A stretch of 64,000 nucleotides of DNA, from assembly GCA_020638695.1 (NCBI GenBank), contig JACKIB010000004.1, forward strand, positions 186,001 to 250,000, read 5' to 3'. The notes below the pieces were generated by a model. The model searched no databases. It saw nothing but the letters and a program-made list of their open reading frames with translations, and was not told the origin of the DNA. The position numbers and the translations under genes are program-made. Of the stretch, positions 34,764-43,642 are shown in pieces. The DNA is from Planctomycetota bacterium. Its GTDB lineage: Bacteria > Planctomycetota > UBA1135 > UBA2386. Position 1 is the stretch's first letter. Every line of letters starts with the position of its first letter.

Positions 34764-35634
34764 GCACCAGCTCCTTGGCGCGGCGCAGCTCGGCACGCAG
34801 CACCGCGACGTCGGGCTCACCGACCGTGCCTTCGATCCGTTCGATGCACACCCCGCGCAGGTTCGGGCAGCGGGGTAGAACTCGTTCGAACAATCTCCAG
34901 ACGGTCTCCGGGACCGCGGTGTCGTGGCTGTCGAGCCGCAGCGTGCGACCATCCGGGAGCCACGCGGGGTCGCTGCGGGTCCCGCCGGACAGGTGGATCT
35001 CGATCACCTTCGTCAGGTCCAGTCGATCGAGGTACTCGCCGGGGTCGTCGCCGCGATTGAGCGCCATCGTGTAGATGTTGTGCAGATCGAGAAGCAGGTG
35101 GAAGCCCGGCGGCTCGAGCACGTTGGTCAGGAACGCGGGCTCGTCGAGCCAGCGTCCGAGCAAGAAGTAGAACACGCTGTTCTCGAGGCCGACGTCCGGC
35201 ACGATCGACTGCAGCGCGCGCAGGTTGGTGCGCACCACCACCGCCATCGCACCCGTCATCGGCAACGCGATGGGTAGCGTGACGGCGCGGCCAGCGAGGC
35301 TGGTGGCGCCCAGGTGGTCGGTGTACCAAGCGAACCCGAAGGTCTCGTGGTCCCGTGCGATGCGGTCCAACCAGCGCGCGCGCCGCGGGGCTGCCGCCGG
35401 GTCGACGCTGCCGACGTCGAGCCCCACGCCGTGGGCGACCACCGGAACGCCCAGGTCCCGGGCGAGCGCCGCGAACTCGCGGTGGAACGCGTTCGGCTCG
35501 AACGCCCCGTCCGGCCCGATGCGCCACAGGGTCTCGGGCGCCACCTCGAAGAACTCCGCCTCGGAGCGCAGCACCGGGGCCAGCCGGTCGAGATACTCGC
35601 GTTCTGGCTGGAGCGTGATCCCGGTCAGCACCAT
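34750..35634 (-). CDS. DUF692 multinuclear non-haem iron oxidative enzyme (MNIO)
   Basis: A 294-residue TIM-barrel protein of the DUF692/UPF0276 family, whose characterised members (MbnB, TglH) modify cysteines of ribosomal peptides with a two- or three-iron site. Expected metal-site segments are visible: VVAHGVGLDVGS (His), WYTDHLGATS (Asp-His), GLENSVFY (Glu-Asn), LLLDLHNIYTMALN (Asp and Asn), EIHLSGGT (His) and LDSHDTAVP (Asp-His). CIERIE near the end supplies the last Glu. It starts at ATG 35634 and overlaps its small partner by 14 bp. No clear Cys-rich precursor peptide is seen nearby; the upstream Tat-exported protein with several Cys is a weak candidate. Confidence 0.82.
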   Translation of the reverse strand: MVLTGITLQPEREYLDRLAPVLRSEAEFFEVAPETLWRIGPDGAFEPNAFHREFAALARDLGVPVVAHGVGLDVGSVDPAAAPRRARWLDRIARDHETFGFAWYTDHLGATSLAGRAVTLPIALPMTGAMAVVVRTNLRALQSIVPDVGLENSVFYFLLGRWLDEPAFLTNVLEPPGFHLLLDLHNIYTMALNRGDDPGEYLDRLDLTKVIEIHLSGGTRSDPAWLPDGRTLRLDSHDTAVPETVWRLFERVLPRCPNLRGVCIERIEGTVGEPDVAVLRAELRRAKELVRGRA

Positions 35635-35770
35635 CGCGTCGTCGGCCCTGCGGCGGGATTGCCGCGTAGCCGCCCCTCGGCTCGTCCACCGACGGATCGT
35701 GTCGTCGCGTCGCGTCGCGAGCGAGCCGCAAGGCGCATCGACTCGTGCCGAGCGTCGCGGCGAAGGCCGC

Positions 35771-35850
35771 CCGGTCCGGACGATTCACGACCGAGGCGCC
35801 GTGATCGAACGAGTTCGCTGCTGGCGTCATCGAACGACGGACCTCGCGCT
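35771..35850 (-). repeat. Decayed copy of the 182-bp palindromic repeat (one arm)
   Basis: The + strand reads GTCCGGACGATTCACGACCGAG, then GTGATCGAACGAGTTCGCTGCTGGCGTCATCGAACGACGG after a short gap (quoted in parts: CGCTGCTGGC, then CATCGAACG). This follows the reverse complement of the full repeat arm position by position with about 70% identity. The other arm is not recognisable. It lies in the 289-bp gap between the DUF692 gene and the Tat-exported protein, which otherwise shows no gene. Confidence 0.55.
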
Positions 35851-35923
35851 CGCCGCTGGGCCGAACCGGCCGTTGCGTTCGAGCAACGGATCCGACGCCG
35901 GACGCCGGCCCCTCGGCGCCCTC

Positions 35924-36892
35924 CTATCGGGTGAAGAACCACAGGAAGCGGTTGGCGAGCGGTGTCACGCGCCCCATGCCGCAGGCGACGCCCGGCGCGT
36001 CCTTCTGCTCGCCCTCGATCGTGCTCCCGCACCCGAACGTCTTGGCCCACTTGGAACCTGCGATGCGCCGTTTGAGAATCGTCTCGGTCGCCGCCTTCTC
36101 GAGCGTGTCGAGGATCCGCTTGCCGTCACCCTTGCGGCGCGGCGCCAGGGCCGCGACCCGCAAGATCGGCGCCGCGTGGACGCAGAGCTCAGTGGTCAGC
36201 GGCTTGCCCGTGGCGACGTACGACTCGATCGCCTCGCGCTCGTCGGCCGCCAGTCGGCTGCGCACCCGGTCCGCGCGCGTCCCCAGCGCTCCGGGATCCG
36301 GGGCGATGACCTTGTGCAGGGCCGCCGCGACCTTCTGGACCTCCCGCTTCTCGTGAGCGGTGTAGCGCTTCTCTTGCTCCTCGCTCGACCCTCGCCCCGC
36401 GATCCGCTGCGGGAACGGCGTCTTCGGCACTTCGATCGCCGCGCAGGTCGGCGCCTTGGCCTGCGTGGTGGCGGTCGGCAGTTCGATGCACAGCATCAAC
36501 GGTTCGCCGGACAGCTTGTCGAAGCCGAACTCCGTCCGGATCTCCGCGACCGTGGCGCAGGCGAGTTCGCAGCAGGCCAGATCGAACAGCACCTCACGGC
36601 CGCCGTGGTTCAGCAGCGCGCCGAGTCGCCCGCCGCGGTCGTACCGTGCGTTCTGGTTGTCCGGTACGACGAACACCAACAGTGGCTTGCCCCGCGACGC
36701 GGCGCGCCGATGCGCGGCGCGCAGCGCGTGTGCGCGGTCGAGCTCCTTCTCCTTCTCCTGTTGCGCCGGTTTGCCGTCCTGCTCATCAGGGCGACCCGGC
36801 CCGAACGCAGCCGCCATCCACCCCGGCAGCGCCAGGCCGCCGCCCGCGAGGATGGTCCGTTTGAGGAAAGTCCGTCGTCCTAGGGTGTCCAT
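35924..36892 (-). CDS. Tat-exported protein of unknown function with several cysteines
   Basis: A 322-residue protein from ATG 36892. The N terminus has a twin-arginine signal, GRRTFLKRTILAGGG, followed by a hydrophobic stretch, so it is probably exported folded. A charged linker leads to a domain starting GKPLLVFVVPDN, which recalls a thioredoxin-fold strand but has no CxxC at the usual site. Cys residues occur at LACCELACATV (about 120-128), in the middle, and in FGCGSTIEGE...VACGMG near the C terminus. No family is recognised. It is divergent from the S9 peptidase gene (143-bp shared upstream region) and lies upstream of the DUF692 gene on the same strand. Confidence 0.7.
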   Translation of the reverse strand: MDTLGRRTFLKRTILAGGGLALPGWMAAAFGPGRPDEQDGKPAQQEKEKELDRAHALRAAHRRAASRGKPLLVFVVPDNQNARYDRGGRLGALLNHGGREVLFDLACCELACATVAEIRTEFGFDKLSGEPLMLCIELPTATTQAKAPTCAAIEVPKTPFPQRIAGRGSSEEQEKRYTAHEKREVQKVAAALHKVIAPDPGALGTRADRVRSRLAADEREAIESYVATGKPLTTELCVHAAPILRVAALAPRRKGDGKRILDTLEKAATETILKRRIAGSKWAKTFGCGSTIEGEQKDAPGVACGMGRVTPLANRFLWFFTR

Positions 36893-37035
36893 GGGGTTCG
36901 CAACGGGGCTTCTATCGGCTGGTTCGTGCATCGGCACGACCGACGCGGGCGACCCGGCTCGGTTCCGCGGGCGTGGCGAGGTCTACGGGAGAGTATCGAG
37001 GCGCCGCCGCCACCGCGGCTATAGTCGCCCACGAC

Positions 37036-39105
37036 ATGCTCCACCACCGATGGACGGGCGCGGCCCTCGCCGCCGCACTCCTGGCCCCGTGTATGCCCTC
37101 CCAGCTGGCCGCGCAGGGCCAACGCCTCACCCCGGAGCTCTTGTGGAAGCTCCGCCGGGTGGGGGAACCCCAACCGAGTCCGGACGGCGGCAAGCTGCTC
37201 TACGTCGAGCGCGCCTACGACTTGGCCGCCAACCGGGGGCGCTCCCAGGTGTTCCTACTCGACTTGCGCACCAACCAGCGCCAACAGCTCACCGAAGAGG
37301 GTAGCAACGGCACCCCGAGTTGGTCGCCGGACGGCGGTTCGGTCGCGTTCGTGTCGACCCGCAGCGGTGCGCCGCAGGTCCACGTGCTGGAGCTGAAGTC
37401 CCGAGCGGTGCGCCAGGTGACGACCCACCCCGGTGGGGTGGCGAATGTCGTGTGGTCGCCGACCTTCCGCCACGTCGCGTTCACCGCCGCGGTGCGTCTG
37501 GACCCGGATCTGAAGACCCTGTACCCCGATCTGCCGAAGGCCGAGGCGCGGATCTTCGACGACTTGATGATCCGCCACTGGGACAGCTGGAAGGACGGCA
37601 CCTACAGCCATCTGTTCGTCACGAAGGCCGCTGGCGGCGCGGCGCGCGACCTGATGGCCGGGCTGCGGGTCGACACCCCGCTGGTACCGTTCGGCGGTGC
37701 CGAACAGATCTGTTGGTCGCCCGACGGCAGCAAGCTCTGCTACACGGCGAAGGTCAGCGACACGCCGGAGTCGAGCACCGACAGCAGCGTGTTCCTGATC
37801 GGGGTCGACGGGAGCGGGCGCACCGACATCACCCCGGGGCGACCCGGCTACGACACCGACCCGGCGTGGTCGCCCGACGGCCGCTACGTGGCGTTCCACA
37901 GCATGGCGCGCGCCGGCTTCGAATCGGACCGCAACCGGCTGATGCTGTACGAAGTCGCCGGAGGCGCGCTGCGCGAGCTCACCGACGGTTTCGACCAATC
38001 GGTGCACGGTGCCGTGTGGGCCCGCGACGGCCAGAGTCTCCTGTTCGTGTCCGACACCGCGGGCACCCGGCAGGTGTACCGCATCGGGTTGAAACACGGG
38101 CCGGTGCCGATCAGCAAGGGTCGGTACCACTTCGACGGCGTCGTGCCCGGCGCGGATGGCAGCGTGTTCTGCACCCGCATGCAGATGGAGCGGCCGAACG
38201 AGATCGTGCGTCTCGGCGGCGCGAGGCCCGAGGAAGGTGTGACGCTGACCGACGCCAACGGCGCGTTGATGCGCGGGCTCGCGCTGCCGACCACCGAGGC
38301 GCGCTGGTTCGATGCGACCGACGGCAAGAAGATCCACGCCTGGGTGATCTACCCGCCGGGGTTCGACAAGACCAAGCGCTACCCGATGCTGCTCTACTGC
38401 CAGGGTGGTCCGCAGTCGCAGGTCGGGCAGTGGTTCAGCTTCCGCTGGAACTTCCACCTGATGGCGGCGAACGGCTACGTGGTGCTGGCGGTCAACCGCC
38501 GCGGTCTGCCGGGCTTCGGCCAGGCGTGGAACGACCAGATCAGCCGCGATTGGGGTGGTCAGGCGATGCAGGACCTGCTGAGTGCGACCGACGCGATGTG
38601 CAACGAGCCGTTCATCGACCGCGAGCGGCTCGGCGCCGTGGGGGCGAGCTTCGGCGGCTACACGATCTACTGGCTCATGGGCAACGGCGGCGATCGGTTC
38701 AAGGCGATGGTCGCCCACTGCGGTGTGTTCAACCTCGAGTCGATGTACCTGTCGACCGAGGAGCTGTTCTTCCCCGACTGGGACCTCGGCGGGCCGTTCT
38801 GGCGCAGCCCCGAGGTCGCGAAAGATTACCAGCGCTTCTCGCCGCACCGTTTCCTCGGCCGCTGGAAGACGCCGTTGCTGGTGGTGCACGGCCAGCGCGA
38901 CTACCGCGTACCGGTCGAGCAAGGCATCCAGGCTTTCACCGCGGCGCAGCTGCAGGGCGTGCCGTCGCGGTTCCTGTACTTCCCCGACGAGTGCCACTGG
39001 GTGTTGTCCCCGCAGAACGGTGTGCTGTGGCACCGGGTGTTCTTCGACTGGCTGGGCCGCTACCTGCAGCCGCGCGCCAAGACCTCCACCGAGCAGAGCA
39101 AGTGA
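37036..39105 (+). CDS. Exported S9-family prolyl oligopeptidase-like peptidase
   Basis: A 689-residue serine peptidase. The signal peptide ends near LAAQ (about residue 27 from ATG 37036). The N-terminal part is a WD40/TolB-type propeller with repeated WSPDG motifs (PSWSPDGGSVAFVS, AWSPDGRYVAFHS and others). The C-terminal alpha/beta-hydrolase has the nucleophile in GASFGGYT, the acid in GQRDYRVP and the base in DECHWV. Family S9C enzymes release short peptides from the N terminus of oligopeptides. The sequence CTATAGT 13 bp before the ATG could be part of a -10 element. It shares its last base with the DPP III start (TGATG), so the two peptidase genes are coupled. Confidence 0.92.
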   Translation: MLHHRWTGAALAAALLAPCMPSQLAAQGQRLTPELLWKLRRVGEPQPSPDGGKLLYVERAYDLAANRGRSQVFLLDLRTNQRQQLTEEGSNGTPSWSPDGGSVAFVSTRSGAPQVHVLELKSRAVRQVTTHPGGVANVVWSPTFRHVAFTAAVRLDPDLKTLYPDLPKAEARIFDDLMIRHWDSWKDGTYSHLFVTKAAGGAARDLMAGLRVDTPLVPFGGAEQICWSPDGSKLCYTAKVSDTPESSTDSSVFLIGVDGSGRTDITPGRPGYDTDPAWSPDGRYVAFHSMARAGFESDRNRLMLYEVAGGALRELTDGFDQSVHGAVWARDGQSLLFVSDTAGTRQVYRIGLKHGPVPISKGRYHFDGVVPGADGSVFCTRMQMERPNEIVRLGGARPEEGVTLTDANGALMRGLALPTTEARWFDATDGKKIHAWVIYPPGFDKTKRYPMLLYCQGGPQSQVGQWFSFRWNFHLMAANGYVVLAVNRRGLPGFGQAWNDQISRDWGGQAMQDLLSATDAMCNEPFIDRERLGAVGASFGGYTIYWLMGNGGDRFKAMVAHCGVFNLESMYLSTEELFFPDWDLGGPFWRSPEVAKDYQRFSPHRFLGRWKTPLLVVHGQRDYRVPVEQGIQAFTAAQLQGVPSRFLYFPDECHWVLSPQNGVLWHRVFFDWLGRYLQPRAKTSTEQSK

Positions 39106-41120
39106 TGATGAAGGAGTCTCCACGCGCCCCGGCGCGAGTCCGCCCGTTCACCGTTGCGGTGTTGCTGTGCGCTGGCGCGATCGCGGCGCAGGGCAAGCAT
39201 GCGACGGACAAGCGTCGCTACCTGCTCGAGCGGGTCGGCGATACCGGAGTCGTGCAGCTGTACGCCGACGGTTTCCAGAGCCTGCCGCTGCCGCAGAAGG
39301 TCCTCTGCTTCCACCTCGCCAACGCCGCGATCGCCGGCCGCGACATCTTCATCGACCAGAAGTTCCGCTACGGCCTGGCGATCCGCGATCTGATCGAGGA
39401 GCTGTTCCTGCACCGGCACCGCATGCCTGCGCCGATCGCCAAGGAGATCGAACGCTATACCAAGCTGTTCTGGCTGAACAACGGCATCCACGACCACCTG
39501 ACCACCAAGAAGCACTTGTTGCGGCTCGGCCTCGCGCAGTACCAGCAGGCGCTGCAGGCCGCAGGCAATGACGGCGCCAAGCTGCCGTCGGCGCACGTGG
39601 TCGCCGAGCTGTTCGACGTGATGGTCGACCCGCACAACTTCCAGTCCTGCACCGACAAGTCACCGGAGGATGGCGGCGACCCGCTGGTCGCCAGCTGCAA
39701 CAACCTGTACGCCGGAGTGACGACTGCCGACATTTCGGGCTTCAAGGAGCGGTATCCGCTCAACAGCCGCCTGGTGAAGGACAGCAGCGGCAAGTTGGTG
39801 GAACAGGTGTACCGCACCGGCGACCCGTCGCGGGGCATTCCGCCGGGCCTCTACGCCAAGCAGCTCGCCGAGGTGAACCGCCACCTGGAGCTGGCGGCGG
39901 AGGTCGCGCCGCCAAAGACCAGCGCCGCGCTGCGGCAGTTGATCGAGTACTACAAGACCGGCGACCCGCGCGACTGGCACAAGTACAACGTGCTATGGGT
40001 CGGCGACAAGGATGGCACGGTCGACACCATCAACGGATTCGTCGAGGTCTACCTGGATGCCCGTGGCATGAAGGGCGCGTGGGAGGCAGTGGTCAGCTTC
40101 GTCAATCCGGTGAAGGCGGCCGACATCCGGAAGCTCGCCGCAGAGGCGCAGTGGTTCGAGGACCGGATGCCGTGGGATGCGCGCTTCAAGAAGCAGAACG
40201 TGCGCGGTATCACGGCCAACGCGATCACCGTGATCGTGGAGACGGGCGACTCCGGACCGATGACCCCGGTCGGCATCAACCTGCCGAACGAGGCCGATAT
40301 CCGTCGCGACCACGGCAGCAAGTCGGTGAACCTGAGCAACGTGGTCGAGGCCTACGACCGCGCCAGCAGTGGCGGCTCGGCCGGTGAGTTCGCCTGGAGC
40401 CCCGAGGAGGTGCAGCGAGCCAAGAAGTACGGCGCGGCGATGGGCGATGCGCACACCAACCTGCACGAGGTGGTCGGCCACGCATCCGGGCAGATCATGC
40501 CGGAGATTCCGAACCCGGCGCAGATCCTCGGTCGCTACTACTCGACGCTCGAGGAGGGCCGCGCCGACTTGGTCGGGCTCTACTGGCTGGCCGATGTGAA
40601 GCTCCGCGAGCTGGGCATCGTGCCGGACGACGACGCGGTGCTCGCGGAATACGAGGGCTACGCGCGCAACGCGCTGGTGCAGCTCCGTCGCGTTCCCCCG
40701 GGTGGCAAGATCGAGGAGGATCACATGCGCAACCGGCAGATGATCGTCCACTGGCTGCTCCACAACAGCGACGCGGTGAAGCGCGAGATCCGCGACGGCA
40801 AGACCTACTACCGCGTCACCAGCGCGGCTGCATTCCGTGCCGGCTGCGGCAAGCTGCTCGCCGAAGTGATGCGCATCAAGGCCACCGGGGACTTCAAGGC
40901 CGGCAAGGCGCTGGTCGACACCTACGGCACCAAGGTCGACCCGACCCTGCACAAGGAGGTGCTGGTGCGGCTGAAGGCGCTGAACCTCACCGCGTCGTCG
41001 GGCTTCGTCCAGCCCAAGCTCACCGCGGTGCGTCGCGGCGGCAAGATCGTCGACGTCACGGTCAGCTACCCGATGGACCTCGCGGCGCAGATGCTCGAGT
41101 GGAGCGGCCGCCGCAAGTGA
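39105..41120 (+). CDS. Exported M49-family dipeptidyl peptidase III-like metallopeptidase
   Basis: A 671-residue zinc peptidase. The active-site pair of M49 is visible: HEVVGH (HExxxH, typical of DPP III) and EEGRADLVGLY with the third ligand Glu. Most DPP III enzymes are cytosolic, but here residues 10-28 (VRPFTVAVLLCAGAIAAQ) look like a signal peptide, so the protein is probably periplasmic or secreted. The start is ATG 39105 or 39108, directly at the S9 peptidase stop. With the S9 enzyme it could degrade exported peptides to dipeptides. Its stop overlaps the globin start by 4 bp. Confidence 0.88.
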   Translation: MMKESPRAPARVRPFTVAVLLCAGAIAAQGKHATDKRRYLLERVGDTGVVQLYADGFQSLPLPQKVLCFHLANAAIAGRDIFIDQKFRYGLAIRDLIEELFLHRHRMPAPIAKEIERYTKLFWLNNGIHDHLTTKKHLLRLGLAQYQQALQAAGNDGAKLPSAHVVAELFDVMVDPHNFQSCTDKSPEDGGDPLVASCNNLYAGVTTADISGFKERYPLNSRLVKDSSGKLVEQVYRTGDPSRGIPPGLYAKQLAEVNRHLELAAEVAPPKTSAALRQLIEYYKTGDPRDWHKYNVLWVGDKDGTVDTINGFVEVYLDARGMKGAWEAVVSFVNPVKAADIRKLAAEAQWFEDRMPWDARFKKQNVRGITANAITVIVETGDSGPMTPVGINLPNEADIRRDHGSKSVNLSNVVEAYDRASSGGSAGEFAWSPEEVQRAKKYGAAMGDAHTNLHEVVGHASGQIMPEIPNPAQILGRYYSTLEEGRADLVGLYWLADVKLRELGIVPDDDAVLAEYEGYARNALVQLRRVPPGGKIEEDHMRNRQMIVHWLLHNSDAVKREIRDGKTYYRVTSAAAFRAGCGKLLAEVMRIKATGDFKAGKALVDTYGTKVDPTLHKEVLVRLKALNLTASSGFVQPKLTAVRRGGKIVDVTVSYPMDLAAQMLEWSGRRK

Positions 41121-41509
41121 CGCGGCGACCGGCGGAACCTGGCCGGGTGCGCGGCCTGGTCAGCCGGCTGGGTGGCCCGGAGCGCTTGCGCGCCATCCTC
41201 GAGGTCTTCTACCAGCGTCTGCTCGGTGACTCGCTGGTCGGCTTCTTCTTCGCCGGGCGCGACCTGACGAAGATCACCGCCGGCCAGCACGCATTCCTGA
41301 TGCGGGCCTTCCAGGAGAACGAGCGGTTCGACGGTGTGCACCCGAGCCGCGCGCACGTGTCACTGCCCCCGATCCTGCGCGGGCACTTCGACCGGCGCTT
41401 GGTGGTGCTGCGCGAGGTGCTCGAGGCGGAGGGGGTGGATCCGGCGGATATCGAGGCGTGGCTGAAGGTGGAGCGGGGGATGCGCGGCGTGGTGCAGGTG
41501 GGTGGGTAG
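41117..41509 (+). CDS. Truncated haemoglobin
   Basis: A 130-residue globin of the truncated (2-on-2) type. From GTG 41117 (GTGA overlap with DPP III) the protein shows LVSRLGGPERLRAILEVFYQRLL, the typical N-terminal helix B with the FY pair, FFAGRDLTKITAGQHAFLMRAF, and the proximal-His region HPSRAHVSLPPILRGHFD with His80 as the likely haem ligand. Such proteins bind O2, NO or related ligands; the job here, at the end of a peptidase operon, is not clear. There is no signal peptide, so it is cytoplasmic, unlike the two genes before it. Assignment to group I or II would need alignment. Confidence 0.82.
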   Translation: MTRRPAEPGRVRGLVSRLGGPERLRAILEVFYQRLLGDSLVGFFFAGRDLTKITAGQHAFLMRAFQENERFDGVHPSRAHVSLPPILRGHFDRRLVVLREVLEAEGVDPADIEAWLKVERGMRGVVQVGG

Positions 41510-41907
41510 GTTCGGTTCGTCGTCGAAGCCGAGTCCAAACGCAGACATGAGAGCCCGGGGTGCGGAACGCAGCGGCTCCGTAGGGCGTCCACCGTCCCTC
41601 TCGCGGCGGATTCGTGAGGGGGAAGCAGGGTTCGTTGCGCAGGACACCTGCTTGCTGTGCTGCGGATCGCGAAAACGAGATGCGTCCTGTGCGCATCGAT
41701 CAGCCTCTGCGTGCTCGCCGCCTTGTGCCCGTGCGTGGATGCGTTCTCGCTCGTGTTGCGCACGCACAGCCCGGTGGGCGCATGCTTCATGTGGGGGATG
41801 CGGTGTCTGGGTGCCGGCATGTTCGTGTGACCCCGCAGGCGCGGATTCGCCGGAACCCGGTGCCGCGGCCGCCGTCGAGCCCGCCCGATCACCGCACGAG
41901 CAAGCCG
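41510..41907. other. Non-coding gap of about 400 bp
   Basis: The gap lies between the globin gene and the exported 480-residue protein. An open frame extends the downstream protein through it but would add a Cys/Arg-rich tail before a good signal peptide, so it is not accepted. No repeat copy, tRNA or convincing hairpin with T-run was seen. Confidence 0.5.
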
Positions 41908-43350
41908 ATGAGCAACCAAATACCTGAACCGATTCACCGACTCGTGGTGGCGGCCCTGTCCGCCCTGTGTGGCGCGCTGCTGACTCCCGCCGCCGCGGCC
42001 CAAGTGTCCGGCAACGACGGAAACGACAAGCTCGCCGGCTACCGCGCTTACCGGAAAGTCGTCGCCGACACCGCCGCGATGGTCTCGGACACCCACGCCC
42101 AGGCGCTCGCTCGCCGCCATGGCCTCCAGGTGTTGAACGTGACCTGGGAGGACACTGGCCGGTTCAAGAACTCCAGCGTCGGTCCCAACATCAGCGACAT
42201 GACGATCCAGGTGCAGCAGATGGATCCGCGGTCCGAGCGGTTCCGCTTGACCTGCATGCCGGTGATCCGCTTCCCGAACTTCCGCGACAAGACGGCGGAC
42301 TTGCCACTCGGCAGCTTCTCCGTGCTCGTCGGCAACGAGAAGGGGAAGGCGCTGCGCGCCGTGCCGATCGGCCAGTTGCTGGGCAACCTGCGGGACTACC
42401 TGAGCGTGCCGTCCTCGTGGAAGGGTCCGCGCAGGTCGCTGCTCGCGCCGCGGGACACGCACGTCCTGGTCAGCGCTCAGGCCTGCTTCCTGCCGGTGCC
42501 CCAGGGGGGCGCTGCCGCGTTCAACCCGGTCCTGTTCAACTACCAGAGCCGCAAGGGTGACCCGGCCGTGCTGACGATCCTCGCGACCCGGGAGGGCACC
42601 AGCGTCACGGTGATCGACAACCAGCGTGACGCGTTCCAGGCCGGGCGCACGTGGGGGCAGCGGTTGTTCTTCAACCACGCCGGCAAGCGGGCGTCGCTGA
42701 CCGGCAAGCGCCTGAGCGATCACCTCGCCGCGGGCGGCGAGGTCGGTGGGACGAAGCCGGAGTCGAACCGCCCGCGGCGGCCGGGTGCCGGCGCAGCGGC
42801 CGGGCTCAGCATGGTGCTGCTCGTGCAGGTCCCGCTCAAGCAGAAGCGGCCGAGCCGGATGTCCCTCGATGTCGTGAAGGAGGACGTGGACCCCGGGGTG
42901 TCCGCATCGCCCCGGGGGCGAACGAGCGACGTCGAGACCGCCGTGATCGGCCATGGCAAGCTCGAGGGCCCCTTCACCGAGATCGACGGCCTCGACATCG
43001 AGCGTGACCCGCGCTTCCCGATCCGCGTCACCGTGCAGTTCTACAAGGCGACGAGCAACGGCGTCGTGTCCGAGGCCGACATCACCGCGATCGCCGCGCA
43101 GATCCGGCGGGTCTACGACGACGCCCGCTTCGTCGGCAGCCTGGTGACCGAAGGCGTGACCGGTCGGCCGACCGAGCACGACGGCCCGAGGGTCGAGCCG
43201 CCGGACTGGTGGCCGAAGTTCTGGGAGCGCCACCGCCGCAACACCGGGCAGTCCGAGGCGGAGACCCTCGCGATGCTGAACAAGCTGTTCGGCCCGAACT
43301 GGCATCGCCGGTCCGAGCCGGAGCTCGCGAAGGCGATCGGCGGAAAGTAG
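41908..43350 (+). CDS. Exported protein of unknown function
   Basis: A 480-residue protein from ATG 41908 with a signal peptide (HRLVVAALSALCGALLTPAAAAQ, cleavage near residue 33). The mature part is mixed alpha/beta with TWEDTGRFKNSSVGPNISD, MPVIRFPNFRDKTADLPLGSF, a central basic, Pro-rich linker (ESNRPRRPGAGAAAG, about 290-305), and a Trp-rich end (PPDWWPKFWERHRRN). No enzyme motif or known domain is recognised. The clear signal peptide, good frame and codon use support a real gene. The next gene starts 292 bp downstream, so it may be a single-gene unit. Confidence 0.75.
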   Translation: MSNQIPEPIHRLVVAALSALCGALLTPAAAAQVSGNDGNDKLAGYRAYRKVVADTAAMVSDTHAQALARRHGLQVLNVTWEDTGRFKNSSVGPNISDMTIQVQQMDPRSERFRLTCMPVIRFPNFRDKTADLPLGSFSVLVGNEKGKALRAVPIGQLLGNLRDYLSVPSSWKGPRRSLLAPRDTHVLVSAQACFLPVPQGGAAAFNPVLFNYQSRKGDPAVLTILATREGTSVTVIDNQRDAFQAGRTWGQRLFFNHAGKRASLTGKRLSDHLAAGGEVGGTKPESNRPRRPGAGAAAGLSMVLLVQVPLKQKRPSRMSLDVVKEDVDPGVSASPRGRTSDVETAVIGHGKLEGPFTEIDGLDIERDPRFPIRVTVQFYKATSNGVVSEADITAIAAQIRRVYDDARFVGSLVTEGVTGRPTEHDGPRVEPPDWWPKFWERHRRNTGQSEAETLAMLNKLFGPNWHRRSEPELAKAIGGK

Positions 43351-43642
43351 TCCCGGCCGTATCCGCGCGTCCGTCGCGGCTCGTGTGCCATCGGCCGAGG
43401 ATCGGTGGCGCCAACCCGGGGCTGGGGCTGCCCGAACGCCGCGCCGCGCGGTGCCGTCGTTGCGGTCCCTGCGCGAAGCGGGGGCCGGTATTCTCCCGGC
43501 GTGTGAAGAGCGCGCCACGCTCGGCCCCGCACACCATGGCCGTTCGGCGGGCGCCGCAATCACATCCGGCGCCGACCGGCACGTGCACCGACCGACCGCG
43601 ACCGTTGCCTCCCGCCCCACGCGCCGAGTACAACCCGCACCC

